Below the pieces are notes generated by a model. It was given only the letters and a program-made list of their open reading frames with translations. It was not told the origin of the DNA and searched no databases. This document shows, one piece after another, positions 7,653 through 15,265 of a DNA stretch of 25,408 nt. Within the stretch, counting starts at the first letter, position 1, and each line of letters begins with the position of its first letter. A program made the translations under genes and the position numbers. Origin of the DNA: JANLQX01 sp031368215 (lineage in GTDB: Bacteria > Actinomycetota > Acidimicrobiia > Acidimicrobiales > JANYDT01); NCBI GenBank assembly GCA_031368215.1, contig JANLRD010000084.1, positions 1-25,408 of the forward strand, read 5' to 3'.

Positions 7653-9089
7653 GTGGTTTCGCCCGGGTCCCAAGTCCTCACGCCGACCGTCGAGGCCTTT
7701 GTCGCTCCCATCGCCCGGGCGGTGAACGCCCTGGCCCTCGCCACCGGTCGGCCGTCGACGATCGACCAGGCCACCGACGACGCGACCGTCGAGGCATTCA
7801 ACCTGTGCTGCGCCATCGTCGACGCCGACGGCCGCCACACCGACGACGAGTTGTGGGCCATGCTCGCCACGTTCGGCCCCCGGTTCCCGACCCAGCTGGG
7901 AATGGCCAGCCCCGACGACGTTCGTCGCTCCGGCCTGTTGGCCGGCAAGAAGCAATGGCTCGATGCGCCGTCGCCGCTCTTCGACCTCCTGCTGCGCGCC
8001 GACGGCCGCAACGGTACGTCCACTGCCTGGACGTACTACTCGAGCGCAATGGCCATGGCCCAGCTCGTGGTGGCCCTCGACTCGAAGCCGACGATGACCG
8101 AGCTGGCCGCCCTCGACGCGTTCCGCACGATGGCGGTCCGTGCCCTCGAGGCCAACCGGGTGCCGCGGCCCGGCCGGCCCCAGCCGCCGGCACCCGCACC
8201 TGGGCCGAGAACCGGACCGGCAACGGCGGCAGCGACCACCGGCGCTCCGGTGCCGGCGGCCGAACCGGCGCTCCCCCCGCCCGAGCCGATCGACGACCTG
8301 CTCGCTGAGCTCGACGCGCTCGTCGGCCTGTCGGGGGTGAAGTCCGAGGTGAAGCTCGTGACGAACCTGCTCCAGGTGCAGCGCCTGCGCAAGGAGCATG
8401 ACCTCCCGGTGATCGAGTCGAGCCGCCATCTCGTCTTCACCGGCAACCCCGGAACCGGCAAGACCACGGTGGCGCGACTTCTCGCCCGCATCTACCGGAC
8501 ACTCGGCGTCGTCGACAGGGGACAGCTGGTCGAGACGGACCGCTCGCAGCTCGTCGCCGGCTTCGTCGGTCAGACCGCGCTGCGTGTGTCGGAAGTCTTC
8601 GACCGGGCCGACGGCGGCGTGCTGCTCATCGACGAGGCCTACGCGTTGGCCCGCGGCGGGGCAAACGACTTCGGGCGCGAAGCGATCGACACGCTGGTCA
8701 AGCTCATCGAGGATCGACGTGAGCGTCTCGCCGTGATCGCCGCGGGTTACCCCGTCGAGATGGACGAGTTCATCAACGCCAACCCGGGTCTGCGCTCGCG
8801 CTTTCCCAAGGTCATCGCGTTCGCCGACTACACCAACGATGAGCTCGTCGCCATCTTCTCGTCGTTGTGCAAGAAGAACCGATACGAGCCCACGCCCGAA
8901 GCCATCGAAACTGTGCGCGCATACTTTGGCGCGCAACCACGCGAGAAGGGCTTCGGCAACGGACGGCTGGCCCGCAACGCGTTCGAAGCCGCGGTCGCCC
9001 ACCAGGCGTCTCGGCTCATGGCCACAGCCGACGCCAAGCCAACCTCTGAGGAGCTCCAGCGGCTCGAGCCGGCGGACATCGTCGCATGA
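7653..9089 (+). CDS. AAA+ ATPase of CbxX/CfqX type with N-terminal TerB-like region
   Basis: A protein of 478 residues from GTG 7653. Residues about 15-160 are helical and contain two TerB-like stretches (CCAIVDADGRHTDDELWAML and MAQLVVALDSKPTMTELAAL), a fold seen in tellurite/stress systems. A Pro/Ala-rich linker (about 165-215) leads to one AAA+ module: LDALVGLSGVKSEVK, Walker A GNPGTGKTT (264-272), Walker B VLLIDEAYAL (D327, E328), sensor region RLAVIAAGYP, arginine finger NPGLRSRFP and a C-terminal lid with GNGRLARN. This is the CbbX/SpoVK-like class, which remodels protein complexes. The frame is open to 7434, but that would place the nested inverted repeat inside the gene, so a later start is preferred; ATG 7560 is an alternative. 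Its stop overlaps the next gene as ATGA (9086-9089), so it probably acts with the exported proteins downstream, an uncommon pairing since MoxR-type ATPases usually partner VWA proteins. Confidence 0.85.
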   Translation: MVSPGSQVLTPTVEAFVAPIARAVNALALATGRPSTIDQATDDATVEAFNLCCAIVDADGRHTDDELWAMLATFGPRFPTQLGMASPDDVRRSGLLAGKKQWLDAPSPLFDLLLRADGRNGTSTAWTYYSSAMAMAQLVVALDSKPTMTELAALDAFRTMAVRALEANRVPRPGRPQPPAPAPGPRTGPATAAATTGAPVPAAEPALPPPEPIDDLLAELDALVGLSGVKSEVKLVTNLLQVQRLRKEHDLPVIESSRHLVFTGNPGTGKTTVARLLARIYRTLGVVDRGQLVETDRSQLVAGFVGQTALRVSEVFDRADGGVLLIDEAYALARGGANDFGREAIDTLVKLIEDRRERLAVIAAGYPVEMDEFINANPGLRSRFPKVIAFADYTNDELVAIFSSLCKKNRYEPTPEAIETVRAYFGAQPREKGFGNGRLARNAFEAAVAHQASRLMATADAKPTSEELQRLEPADIVA

Positions 9090-9901
9090 AGCGCGTCCTC
9101 GCAGCCGTCGTCGCCATCGGACTCATTGCGGCCGGATTCTTCGTCAACGGACGACGCACCGACCCCGAGCGCGGCCGCTCCCCACTCGTCCTGTGGTGCG
9201 TTCCCGACGCTGCCGATGCCTGCAACGCGGTGGCCTCGGATCGCGTCCTCGTGACGATCCGCACGCCCAAGCAGATCGAGGGCGACATCGTGAACGAGAA
9301 CGTGGCCAGCGTGGTCGATGCTGTCGTCACCTCGCCCGAATGGCTGGCCCGTCTCGACGATCGGCAGCGCCTCGCCGTGTCGGCCCCGCTCGCCTCGGCC
9401 CCACTCGTCGCAGTCACTCGGGCCACCCAAGCCGCCGACTGCGTCTCCGCGTCGTGTCTCGTGAAGGGCGAACGCAACGTGGCACTCCCCGACCACCGGT
9501 CGCTGGCCGCCGCGCTCCTGCTCGCTCAGAGCCTCGGCGGTGGAACGAGTGACGATCTTTCGACGAAGCAGTTGGACTTCGTCCAGGGCAACGGCACACC
9601 GACACGGGGGATCGAACCGCTCAACGCACTGCTCACTGTTCGGCTCGTCGACGCGGTCGTGACGCTCGCCCCCGCGGTCAGGGGCGTGGAGGGAGCGAAG
9701 ACGACGCAGCTGTCACCGCCGCTGGCGCTCGCGCTCGACATCGGCACGATTCGCGAGGATCCCCGCATCGACGCGTTGACCGACGAACTGCGCAAGACCC
9801 TTCGTTCGCAAGGCTGGACAGCGCGCGCCACCGGCAACCCTGCGCTCCCCGGCCCCGACGCAACCGCGACCGTGGACGCGTACGGAATACTGAACCCATG
9901 A
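9086..9901 (+). CDS. Exported or membrane-anchored four-cysteine protein, resembling part of a solute-binding fold
   Basis: A protein of 271 residues with an N-terminal hydrophobic segment (residues 4-20, LAAVVAIGLIAAGFFV) lacking a clear cleavage site, so probably a membrane-anchored protein facing outside. The extracytoplasmic part has two cysteine pairs (C38/C46 and C119/C124), fitting disulfides outside the cell. It has alternating strand-helix text (PLVLWCVPDA, RVLVTIRTPKQIEG, PLVAVTRATQAADC) reminiscent of type 2 periplasmic-binding proteins but too short and degenerate to assign. It is coupled at both ends by ATGA overlaps, with the AAA+ gene (9086-9089) and the VWA lipoprotein gene (9898-9901). 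I infer an accessory partner of that lipoprotein. No known family was recognised with confidence. Confidence 0.8.
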   Translation: MKRVLAAVVAIGLIAAGFFVNGRRTDPERGRSPLVLWCVPDAADACNAVASDRVLVTIRTPKQIEGDIVNENVASVVDAVVTSPEWLARLDDRQRLAVSAPLASAPLVAVTRATQAADCVSASCLVKGERNVALPDHRSLAAALLLAQSLGGGTSDDLSTKQLDFVQGNGTPTRGIEPLNALLTVRLVDAVVTLAPAVRGVEGAKTTQLSPPLALALDIGTIREDPRIDALTDELRKTLRSQGWTARATGNPALPGPDATATVDAYGILNP

Positions 9902-11739
9902 ACACGCGCCGCCGCTCCGCTGCCGTCACCCTCGCCCTTGCGGGCGCGGTCGCGTTGTCGGCATGCACCGTCAAGAACAGCAGCGACACCTCGGCGGGCG
10001 GAACCGCGCCGAAGGGACGCGTTTCGATCACCGTGACCGTTTCGTCGGAGAAGATCGCACTTCTCAACGAGCTCGCCCGAACCTTCAACGACGACAAGGC
10101 CACGTCCACGTTCACCGATGCGTCGGGAGCAAAGAAGCGTGCGTTCGTCTCGATCACCAAGAAGGCGTCGGGCGCCGCCGCCCAGGCGCTCGCCGCCGGA
10201 TGGAACGAATCAACCGACGGCCCGTTCCCCACCGTGTGGTCCCCTGCGGCGCGGTCGTGGGGTGCGATCCTCAACCAGCGCCTCGGCACGAGCGGCGCCA
10301 CCGCCATGGCCCCCGACGACGCCCCATCGTTCATGCTGACGCCGTTGGTGATCGCCATGCCCAAGCCGATGGCGTCGGCACTCGGTTGGCCGAAGACGCC
10401 GATCGGTTACGGCGATCTGCTCGCACTGGCCAAGGACCCCACCGGCTGGGCCAGCAAGGGACACCCCGAGTGGGGCACGTTCAAGCTCGGCAAGACAAAT
10501 CCGAACTTCTCCACCAGCGGCCTGTCGGCCACCATCGCGCAGTACTACGCGGCCACCGGCAAGCGAAGCGGTCTCACCCTCGAGGACCTGAACCGGCCCG
10601 AGGTGCAGGACTACGCAAAGGCCGTCGAGTCGAGCGTCGTGCACTACGGCGACATCACCATGACCTTCCTCAACAACTGGTTCCGCGCCGACCGCCGAGG
10701 CACCGCGCTCACCTACGCGTCGGCGGTGGCCGTCGAAGAGAAGTCGCTCATCGACTACAACTTGGGCAATCCCGACGGCATCCTCGATCCGGGCGAAGTG
10801 GCCCGCAAGCCGCGAGTGCCCCTTGTCGCGATCTACCCGAAGGAAGGGACGCTGTTCAGCGACAACCCACTCTTCACGCTCAACGCGCCGTGGGTCACGG
10901 CCGAGCAGAAGGCCGGCGCCGCAGCATTCGCCGCGTTCGTACGTACACCTACGAATCAGAAGAAGGTGCTCGAGTTTGGCTTCCGTCCGGGCAACGCCGC
11001 GGTTGCCGTCGCTGCGCCGATCGTGGCCGCGAACGGTGTCGACCCGAACGAACCGAAGGCCGCCCTCGACGTGCCCGCGCCGAAGGTCCTGGTAACCCTG
11101 CTCGACAAGTGGGCCGAGCAGCGCAAGGGTGCCCGCGTGCTCTTCGTCATCGATGTGTCCGGGTCGATGGGCGAGGCCGCCGATGACTCGTCGAGCGACA
11201 CCAAGCTCGACCTCGCGAAGCGCGCCACCGTAGCCGCCCTCGACGAGTTCAAGGCCGACGACGAGATCGGCCTCACCATCTTCTCGACCGACGTCGGTGG
11301 GCTCGGCATCGACAGTGTCGAAGTGATCCCGATCGGCGCCGCGTCGGCGAATCGGGAGCAGATGGCCGAGGCCGTCCGCAACCTCACACCGGTGCAGGGA
11401 ACGCCGCTGTACTCCACGGCGACCGCGGCCCTCCAGAAGATGAAGGAGAACCTCGACCCGAAGCGCATCAACGCCGTGGTGCTGCTCACCGACGGACGCA
11501 ACGAAGATCTCAATCCGAGTGACGACGCCGACCAGCTCGAAGCCCTTCTCGCCGCCGGGCGGGCCGGATCCGAGGGACGCCTGCAGTCACCGGTCCGGCT
11601 GTTCCCAATCGCCTACGGCAAGGACGCCGACCTCGCCACGCTCAAGCGCATCGCCGAGGCCACCGACGCGGCGGCCTACGACGCGAGCGATCCGGCCTCG
11701 ATCGAAAAGGTTCTCGTTGCCGTCGTCTCCAACTTCTGA
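9898..11739 (+). CDS. Lipoprotein with extracellular solute-binding domain fused to a von Willebrand factor A domain
   Basis: A protein of 613 residues. A signal peptide with lipobox LSAC (residues 20-23) predicts a lipid-anchored protein outside the membrane. Residues about 40-385 resemble a type 2 solute-binding protein (ITVTVSSEKIALLNELARTF, FPTVWSPAARSWGAIL, FMLTPLVIAMPKPMA, PLVAIYPKEGTLFSDNPL). Residues about 412-610 form a VWA domain with a complete metal site: DVSGS (D419, S421, S423), the Thr-bearing VQGTPLYSTATAAL, and LLTDGRNED (D532). Solute-binding/VWA fusions are known in actinobacteria, but their ligand and role are not established. It is the third gene of an operon coupled by ATGA overlaps to the four-cysteine protein and the AAA+ ATPase. 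The VWA domain probably binds a partner protein in a metal-dependent way that the ATPase system controls or senses across the membrane. Confidence 0.9.
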   Translation: MNTRRRSAAVTLALAGAVALSACTVKNSSDTSAGGTAPKGRVSITVTVSSEKIALLNELARTFNDDKATSTFTDASGAKKRAFVSITKKASGAAAQALAAGWNESTDGPFPTVWSPAARSWGAILNQRLGTSGATAMAPDDAPSFMLTPLVIAMPKPMASALGWPKTPIGYGDLLALAKDPTGWASKGHPEWGTFKLGKTNPNFSTSGLSATIAQYYAATGKRSGLTLEDLNRPEVQDYAKAVESSVVHYGDITMTFLNNWFRADRRGTALTYASAVAVEEKSLIDYNLGNPDGILDPGEVARKPRVPLVAIYPKEGTLFSDNPLFTLNAPWVTAEQKAGAAAFAAFVRTPTNQKKVLEFGFRPGNAAVAVAAPIVAANGVDPNEPKAALDVPAPKVLVTLLDKWAEQRKGARVLFVIDVSGSMGEAADDSSSDTKLDLAKRATVAALDEFKADDEIGLTIFSTDVGGLGIDSVEVIPIGAASANREQMAEAVRNLTPVQGTPLYSTATAALQKMKENLDPKRINAVVLLTDGRNEDLNPSDDADQLEALLAAGRAGSEGRLQSPVRLFPIAYGKDADLATLKRIAEATDAAAYDASDPASIEKVLVAVVSNF

Positions 11740-11745
11740 GCCGCA

Positions 11746-11852
11746 CACGTTGGGAGAGAGGTTGCCCCTCCGCCGATTAGCGCTGCGCCGCTCGCTTCGC
11801 TCGACTGCTCGCAACACGAGCGACCCGTCCACGTTGGGAGAGAGGTTGCCCC
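11746..11852. repeat. 23-bp exact direct repeat after the VWA gene
   Basis: Positions 11746-11768 and 11830-11852 are identical over 23 bases (core TTGGGAGAGAGGTTGCCCC), offset by 84. Between them is a GC-rich stretch with CGCTCG (11789-11794) mirrored by CGAGCG (11817-11822). The module begins 6 bases after the VWA stop codon and runs into the terminator-like hairpins. No open frame with coding bias fills it; it looks like an intergenic repeat unit. Confidence 0.75.
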
Positions 11853-11901
11853 CATATACGGGGGCAGAACACCTCCGAACGTCGCACGGAGGTGTTCTGC
11901 C
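11847..11901 (+). terminator. Strong hairpin with an overlapping alternative hairpin, end of the AAA+/VWA operon
   Basis: GGCAGAACACCTCCG (11863-11877) and its exact complement (11887-11901) form a perfect 15-bp stem with a 9-base loop. TGCCCCC (11847-11853) and GGGGGCA (11860-11866) form a second 7-bp stem that shares bases 11863-11866 with the first, so the two cannot form fully together. There is no U-run, only GCATTT after the stem. Since a likely promoter follows at 11915, a terminator role for the upstream operon is the simplest reading; an attenuator is possible. Confidence 0.55.
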
Positions 11902-11914
11902 GCATTTCAGCGGG

Positions 11915-11920
11915 TACGGT
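11915..11920 (+). promoter_or_regulatory. Likely -10 box (TACGGT) giving a leaderless transcript
   Basis: TACGGT lies exactly seven bases before the ATG at 11928, the spacing expected when transcription starts on the A of the start codon. No ribosome site is present. The same arrangement precedes pspA (TACGAT, seven bases). No clear -35 element is seen. Confidence 0.5.
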
Positions 11921-11927
11921 GACGGCA

Positions 11928-12731
11928 ATGGGTGACGCCACCGGACGGGCCATCGCCACGATTGGCCCGCGCCGCCTCGCCGAAGCGCTGACCTCGCCGG
12001 CCTCGCTTCTCGCTGCGGGCGCCGTCGGCGGTCTGGCGATCGCCGCCTCGGGTCCGATCGGGCTCGTGGCCGGCGCCGTGGTGTGGCTCGGAATGACGGG
12101 CTGGCGTCTCCGCCCGAGGAATGCGGCGTCAGCTCTCCGCGAGGAACGCGATCGCATCGATCCGTTCACCCTGAGCGAGCCGTGGCGGCAATACGTCCAG
12201 GGAGCCCAGGAGAGCCAGCGGCGATTCGATGCGACCGTGCGCGCCACCTCGGCCGGGCCGGTGCGCGATCAACTCGAGTCGCTGCGGTCGACCGTGTCCG
12301 AAGCCGTCCTCGAATGCTGGAAGACCTCGAAGCGGGGTGCTCAACTGGCCAAGGCATTCGATCAGCTCGACAGCCGTCAAACCACCGCACAACTGTCCGA
12401 CGCGCAGTTTCGCGCCGAGGCCAACCGTGATCCCTCGCGTGCGCCGGCGTTGCAGGAGACCGTCACCGCGTTGCAGACCCAGGTCGATGCTGCCGAACGG
12501 CTGCGCTCCGGAGCGATCGCTGCGCAGGACCGCTTGCGATCACTCGACGCCCAGCTCGACGAGATCGTGGCGCGTACCGTCGAGCTCTCCGCCACCGCCG
12601 ACGACATCGGTGCCGTCGACGCCATCGGCGCCGACCTCGACCGCGTCCGGATGGGCATGGAGGCGGTGCGTCAGGGCCTCGAAGAGGTCACCCGCATCGA
12701 CCGCGGCACCAGCACCACGGCCACCGCGTGA
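11928..12731 (+). CDS. Membrane-hairpin and coiled-coil protein of unknown family, neighbour of pspA
   Basis: A protein of 267 residues. Residues about 24-61 are Gly/Ala-rich and hydrophobic with a central Gly-Pro turn (ASGPIGLVAGAVVWLGM), predicting two short membrane helices. The remainder (about 75-260) is charged, heptad-like and rich in Ala, Leu, Gln, Arg and Glu (LQETVTALQTQVDAAERL, AQDRLRSLDAQLDEIV), predicting a long cytoplasmic coiled coil. The ATG at 11928 is preferred over the in-frame ATG at 11892, because the latter lies inside the preceding hairpin and a -10 box sits seven bases before 11928. Similar size, membrane segment and position next to pspA recall mycobacterial PspM (Rv2743c), but that is analogy of architecture, not a demonstrated relationship. 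A role as membrane partner of PspA is inferred. Confidence 0.8.
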   Translation: MGDATGRAIATIGPRRLAEALTSPASLLAAGAVGGLAIAASGPIGLVAGAVVWLGMTGWRLRPRNAASALREERDRIDPFTLSEPWRQYVQGAQESQRRFDATVRATSAGPVRDQLESLRSTVSEAVLECWKTSKRGAQLAKAFDQLDSRQTTAQLSDAQFRAEANRDPSRAPALQETVTALQTQVDAAERLRSGAIAAQDRLRSLDAQLDEIVARTVELSATADDIGAVDAIGADLDRVRMGMEAVRQGLEEVTRIDRGTSTTATA

Positions 12732-12740
12732 AGCAAAGCA

Positions 12741-12830
12741 CCCGCCGTGGGCCAGCTGGCTGGCACCGGCCAGCTGGAGACAGAAAGTGCGGCTTTCCCG
12801 GCCCGAGCGAGTGAGCCGGCCCACGTCGGG
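12741..12830 (+). repeat. Interspersed hairpin element, copy 1 (terminator-like)
   Basis: CGTGGGCC (12746-12753) pairs with GGCCCACG (12818-12825). With one mismatch the stem extends to 12741 and 12830. The interior contains TTTCCCGGCC and GCGAGTGAGC. Read in the sense of the upstream gene, copy 2 at 17491-17569 (minus strand) shares GTGGGCCAG, TTTCCCGGCC, GCGAGTGAGC and the closing GGCCCAC in the same order, and is nearly the same length. This copy starts about 10 bases after the stop of the preceding gene. Confidence 0.7.
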
Positions 12831-12906
12831 GTGAACCCTGAGGGGAGCGACAACGTCGCGGGAAACGTCCGGGTTGTCCCTGAGCCCGGGGACGAGGCCA
12901 GGTCGC

Positions 12907-12912
12907 TACGAT
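12907..12912 (+). promoter_or_regulatory. Likely -10 box (TACGAT) for leaderless pspA transcript
   Basis: TACGAT is followed by exactly seven bases and the ATG at 12920. No ribosome site is present. This decides the pspA start over the in-frame ATG at 12911, which would overlap the box. Confidence 0.5.
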
Positions 12913-12919
12913 GCTTCCC

Positions 12920-13696
12920 ATGCTCAAGCTCGTTCGCCGCTGGTGGTCCTATGTGACCGCCGCGCTCACCGGAAAATTCAACGAAAAGGCCGACCCGAAG
13001 GTCCAGCTCGAACAGGCGCTGATGGAAGCGCAGGAACAGCACCGCCGCCTCACCCAGCAGGCCGCCAACGTGATCGCCAACCAGAAGCAGGCCGACATGG
13101 GCCTCAACCGCAAACTCGAGGAGCTGGCGAAGATCAACTCCTCGGCGCGCCAGGCAGTTGTCATGGCCGACGACGCGGCGAAGCGCGGCGACGCCGCCAA
13201 AGCGACGGACTACACCCGCACCGCCGAGGCGTTCGCCAACCGCCTCATCGCGCTCGAGTCCGAGGTCGAAGGGCTCAAGACGTTGTCGCTCCAGGCCACC
13301 CAGGCATCGGATCAGGCGAAGGCCGCGGTCGCCCAATCGTCCACCCAGCTGCAGAAGAAGCTCTCCGACAAGCAGAAGCTCCTCTCCCAGCTCGACCAGG
13401 CCAAGATGCAGGAGCAGCTCAACACCACCATGGGACAGCTCACGGCAACCGTCGGTGACGACGTCCCGTCGCTCGACGAAGTACAGCGCAAGATCGAGGA
13501 GCGCTACGCCCGGGCCATGGGCACGGCCGAGCTCCAGGGCTCCACCGTCGAGGCCCGCATGCTCGAAGTAGAGCAGGCGTCGCTCAACACCGAAGCCCAG
13601 GCCCGCCTCAGCCAGATCAAGGCCCAGCTCGGCCTGGGCGACGCGCCGGCCGCGGCACCGGCCGTCGAAGCACCCCAGCCCGGCGCGTCGGCGTAG
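12920..13696 (+). CDS. pspA: PspA/IM30 family phage shock protein
   Basis: A protein of 258 residues of the PspA/IM30 (ESCRT-III-like) family, which binds stressed membrane from the cytoplasm and helps keep the proton gradient. The N-terminal amphipathic start (MLKLVRRWWSYVTAAL) is followed by KADPKVQLEQALMEAQEQHRRL, a long coiled-coil hairpin to about residue 180, and the final helix region VEARMLEVEQASLNTEAQARL. The C-terminal tail is Ala/Pro-rich and disordered, longer than in enterobacterial PspA (222 residues), as in actinobacterial members. The start at 12920 is chosen over 12911 from the leaderless -10 spacing. The small beta-rich gene follows 23 bases downstream, probably in the same transcript. 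No PspF- or ClgR-type regulator is visible nearby. Confidence 0.9.
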   Translation: MLKLVRRWWSYVTAALTGKFNEKADPKVQLEQALMEAQEQHRRLTQQAANVIANQKQADMGLNRKLEELAKINSSARQAVVMADDAAKRGDAAKATDYTRTAEAFANRLIALESEVEGLKTLSLQATQASDQAKAAVAQSSTQLQKKLSDKQKLLSQLDQAKMQEQLNTTMGQLTATVGDDVPSLDEVQRKIEERYARAMGTAELQGSTVEARMLEVEQASLNTEAQARLSQIKAQLGLGDAPAAAPAVEAPQPGASA

Positions 13697-13719
13697 GCGC
13701 CCGGCGCTCCGATCCCTTC

Positions 13720-14034
13720 ATGAGCGACCGCCTCGCGTCTCTGGTCATCATCTGCCGGGGCGTGCCCGGCCTCGGCGGCGCGCCGATTACCGCCAAGCTC
13801 GACGATGCCCCGATCTTTCTCGGATGGGACCGGGCTGAGGAGTTCGTCGTACCCGCCGGCGTGCACGGCCTTGATCTCTCCTACGAGCCGCTGCGCTGGC
13901 CCTTCGGGGCGAACAAGATCTCGAACTCGATCACCCTCAACGCCGGGTTCCGCTACACGCTGACGTATACGCCACGAGTCATCCCGACGATCCGGCCGAA
14001 GATCACCATCGACGTCGACCGTTACAGCGGCTGA
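13720..14034 (+). CDS. Small beta-rich protein of unknown function downstream of pspA
   Basis: A protein of 104 residues, not recognised. It has no signal peptide or membrane helix. The text alternates short strands and turns (LASLVIICRGVPGLGG, ITAKLDDAPIFLGW, EEFVVPAGVHGLDLSY, ITLNAGFRYTLTYTPR, PKITIDVDRY), suggesting a compact all-beta domain. The pattern of a small residue-rich core with PAGVH followed by a strand resembles generic beta-sandwich adaptor domains, but no specific family can be named. It lies 23 bases after pspA on the same strand and ends 24 bases before the convergent proB stop. Codon bias matches its neighbours, so it is probably a real gene cotranscribed with pspA. Confidence 0.75.
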   Translation: MSDRLASLVIICRGVPGLGGAPITAKLDDAPIFLGWDRAEEFVVPAGVHGLDLSYEPLRWPFGANKISNSITLNAGFRYTLTYTPRVIPTIRPKITIDVDRYSG

Positions 14035-14058
14035 CGACCTCGGCAGGGATCGCGCCTC

Positions 14059-15156
14059 CTACCGCGACGTCAGCAGCACGAGGTCGTCGGCGTGCACGAT
14101 CAACACAGGCGCTTCGGCTGGACGGTCGACGTTGCGGGTCCCGCGCAGGGCGCGCACGGTGGCGGCATCGGCACGGCAGAGCCCACGGGCGAAGGGGTGA
14201 CCGTCGGGGCCGGAGATCGACACGATGTCGCCCTCCTCGACCGGCCCGGTGATATCGACGACCCCGGCGGGGAGGAGCGACGCGCCGCGTTCGGAGAGCG
14301 CCCGCTTGGCGCCGGCGTCGACAACCACGTCGCCGCGCACGTCGCCGGCAAAGCCGATCCAGAGCTTGCGCGATGTGAGGTGACGGTCGAGCGGGGCGAC
14401 CATGGTGCCGACACCGTCGACGCCGTCGACCGCGTCGACGAGCGCATTGGGACGCCGGGCGCCGGCGATCACGGCACGGATGCCCGACACCGACGCGATC
14501 TTCGCGGCGCGGAGCTTGGACGACATGCCGCCGCTCCCCCGGGCCGAACCGCTCGCCCCGGCAATGGCCTCGAGCTCCTCGGTGACCTCGTCGACACGCC
14601 CGATCAAGACGGCCGACGCATTGGTGCGCGGGTCGGCGGTGAAGAGGCCCGGGGTGTCGGTGAGCAGCACCAAGGCATCGGCGCCGATCAAGTGGGCGAT
14701 CAGCGCGGCGATGCGATCGTTGTCGCCGAACCGGAGTTCGTCGTCGGCTACCGCGTCGTTCTCGTTGATGACGGGAACGACGCCGAGCGACAGCAGACGA
14801 GCCAAGGTGTCACGGATATGCAGGTACTGGCGGCGGTCGAAGAACTCGTTGGGAGTGACGAGGACCTGACCGCTGATGAGGCCGACCTCGGCGAAGGAGT
14901 CGTCCCACACCCGCATGAGGCGCGACTGACCGACCGCCGACACCGCCTGCAGCGTCAGAATGTCGGTGGGACGCTCGGCGAATCCGAGGGTTTCGACACC
15001 CGCGGCCACAGCCGCCGAGGTAACCACGACGACACGGTCGCCCCGGTCCCGCAGGACCCGCACCTGGGCACACACCAACGCAATGGCGTCACGGGCAATC
15101 ACTCCGCGGGCGTCGGTGAGCGACGAGGAACCGATCTTGGCGACGACGGTGGTCAT
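14059..15156 (-). CDS. proB: Glutamate 5-kinase
   Basis: A protein of 365 residues that phosphorylates glutamate to gamma-glutamyl phosphate, the first step of proline synthesis, in the cytoplasm. The N-terminal amino-acid kinase domain (about 1-255) shows VVAKIGSSSLTD, VVVVTSAAVAAGVETLGF, LQAVSAVGQSRLM, VPVINENDAV, RFGDNDRIAALIAHLIGAD, LLTDTPGLFTADPR and GSGGMSSKLRAAKIA, all family hallmarks. A C-terminal PUA domain (about 275-360) starts near SRKLWIGFAGDVRG. The length is typical. The ATG at 15154-15156 lacks a recognisable ribosome site; the bases before it are C/T-rich. It is the last gene after obgE, 109 bases downstream, an order usual in actinobacteria. Confidence 0.95.
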   Translation of the reverse strand: MTTVVAKIGSSSLTDARGVIARDAIALVCAQVRVLRDRGDRVVVVTSAAVAAGVETLGFAERPTDILTLQAVSAVGQSRLMRVWDDSFAEVGLISGQVLVTPNEFFDRRQYLHIRDTLARLLSLGVVPVINENDAVADDELRFGDNDRIAALIAHLIGADALVLLTDTPGLFTADPRTNASAVLIGRVDEVTEELEAIAGASGSARGSGGMSSKLRAAKIASVSGIRAVIAGARRPNALVDAVDGVDGVGTMVAPLDRHLTSRKLWIGFAGDVRGDVVVDAGAKRALSERGASLLPAGVVDITGPVEEGDIVSISGPDGHPFARGLCRADAATVRALRGTRNVDRPAEAPVLIVHADDLVLLTSR

Positions 15157-15240
15157 GGGAGGAGGGATCCGGTTCGGGTATGGAGAGAACGGGTACTACG
15201 ACGATGCTGCGAAGCCCCCGCCGATGCGCCGCCGATCGTA

Positions 15241-15258
15241 TTGCCGAAAGCCCGGCAA
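15241..15258 (-). terminator. Short hairpin in the obgE-proB spacer
   Basis: TTGCCG (15241-15246) and CGGCAA (15253-15258) form a 6-bp stem with a 6-base loop, 8 bases after the obgE stop. There is no U-run. It may be a weak pause or processing hairpin rather than a full terminator. Confidence 0.3.
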
Positions 15259-15265
15259 GCCCGCG

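Noticed and set aside
6042..9002. Very long minus-strand open frame (986 codons) opposite the hydrolase and AAA+ genes
   Set aside because: It is antisense to two genes with clear catalytic motifs; its translation is Arg/Gly/His-rich with no domain, a usual by-product of high-GC codon bias.
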